This document shows positions 39,711 through 40,187 of a DNA stretch of 40,187 bases, piece after piece. The DNA comes from Bacillota bacterium (lineage in GTDB: Bacteria > Bacillota > Syntrophomonadia > Syntrophomonadales > Syntrophomonadaceae). Each line of letters starts with the position of its first letter. Positions within the stretch are counted from its first letter, which is position 1. The DNA is taken from positions 1 to 40,187 of the forward strand of contig JAKPGY010000163.1 of the NCBI GenBank assembly GCA_029550685.1, read 5' to 3'. The position numbers and the translations under genes were made by a program. The notes under the pieces were generated by a model. That model was not told the origin of the DNA. It did not search any database and saw only the letters and a program-made list of their open reading frames with translations.

Positions 39711-40169
39711 TTATCTGCCCATGACAGTATCTGCTGAGCGATAGGCTCTATTATAGGTAGCTTGTTTTATCATTAAATTAAGAGTCTGGGAGTCCAAGGT
39801 GCCAGTGGCCTGTAAATTGTGACTGTGCTGGAAAGCCTTGATAAAATCTGCTTCCTGCTCATCTTCTGTCATACCTAATTGTTGCATCATTTGCCTGATC
39901 TCCTCTTTTTCTTGGGCTGTAATTATCATCAATTGAGTAGAACGGCTTACTTGCTCACGGTTGGCTACTGTTGTCGGGGCAGGTGATTCATTTTCCTGAG
40001 CATTAGCCCCTTCGTCAGATGGCTCAGCAGCAGCTGCAGCCGCCGCAGCATTGATTACCTCTGCTTGTTGGAGAATAATATCAAAATTGCTGATAATACC
40101 TAGAGCAGCACCAGTCATGACAGCAGTACATATCATCATAAACATGAATATCATTTGTCCACGTGTCAT
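39711..40169 (-). CDS. Membrane-anchored protein with peptidoglycan-binding-like C-terminus
   Basis: A 152-residue protein. An N-terminal hydrophobic helix (about 6-26, IFMFMMICTAVMTGAALGII) could be a membrane anchor or uncleaved signal. A linker with an Ala-8 run and Glu/Pro/Thr residues follows. The C-terminal half is helical (MIITAQEKEEIRQMMQQLGM), then DFIKAFQHSHNLQATGTLDSQTLNLMI, which resembles the PG_binding_1 pattern (FQ...L...G..D..T...L). A cell-wall-facing role is likely but unproven. AGGAGG lies 9 nt before the ATG. It is single, with its own terminator. Confidence 0.78.
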   Translation of the reverse strand: MTRGQMIFMFMMICTAVMTGAALGIISNFDIILQQAEVINAAAAAAAAEPSDEGANAQENESPAPTTVANREQVSRSTQLMIITAQEKEEIRQMMQQLGMTEDEQEADFIKAFQHSHNLQATGTLDSQTLNLMIKQATYNRAYRSADTVMGR

Positions 40170-40187
40170 GGTAAAAACCTCCTAGTT

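Overview
The window looks like chromosome of an anaerobic, low-to-mid GC Firmicute of the Syntrophomonas/Syntrophomonadaceae type. This is an inference from gene content: beta-oxidation genes at both ends (acyl-CoA dehydrogenase, two crotonase-family enzymes, 3-hydroxybutyryl-CoA dehydrogenase), a multidomain flavodiiron oxygen/NO reductase typical of anaerobes, an alpha/beta-type spore protein (SASP), a TRAP (MtrB) tryptophan-sensing RNA-binding protein, Firmicute-style Shine-Dalgarno sites, and pyruvate kinase with the extra C-terminal domain. No rRNA, tRNA, CRISPR array or transposase gene was seen.

Layout. (1) 1-411, minus strand: the 5' part of an acyl-CoA dehydrogenase gene cut by the window edge. 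(2) 412-1071: a 660-bp divergent regulatory region with hairpins, direct repeats and palindromes. (3) 1072-16386, plus strand: ten tightly spaced genes, probably one operon. Its centre is a 2339-residue secreted protein with about 110 perfectly phased five-residue units (G-F/Y-D/N-x-x) and a C-terminal half arranged like a polymorphic toxin or surface effector. Around it lie small membrane proteins, three zinc-ribbon proteins (two membrane-anchored), a PH-like membrane protein, LemA and a DUF2207 protein. This is the best candidate here for an undescribed system. (4) 16439-16647: first copy of a roughly 209-bp structured dispersed repeat; the second copy is at 30499-30706. (5) 16855-20995: a long HTH protein, CCA-adding enzyme (minus strand) and a PaaG-like crotonase. 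(6) 21177-27230: a flavodiiron/rubredoxin/NADH-rubredoxin reductase fusion, a TauE/SafE permease, a membrane coiled-coil protein and a rhomboid protease. (7) 27297-30463: an unknown coiled-coil protein (minus strand), a CMD-like protein, a HAD phosphatase, a SASP and a YbaK deacylase. (8) 30889-37360: dnaE, mtrB, pfkA and pyk, a probable operon closed by a strong bidirectional terminator. (9) 37523-39216, minus strand: enoyl-CoA hydratase and 3-hydroxybutyryl-CoA dehydrogenase, with the dehydrogenase first. (10) 39711-40169, minus strand: a small membrane-anchored protein with a peptidoglycan-binding-like C-terminus.

How the parts fit. The acyl-CoA dehydrogenase, the classical crotonase and the dehydrogenase supply three consecutive steps of butyrate/fatty-acid oxidation (or its reverse). 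The flavodiiron fusion would protect against oxygen or NO using NAD(P)H. The central glycolytic pair sits with replication and a tryptophan sensor, and its phosphofructokinase carries unusual active-site substitutions. The ten-gene cluster appears devoted to building, anchoring or exporting one giant repeat protein. Its function cannot be read from the sequence.
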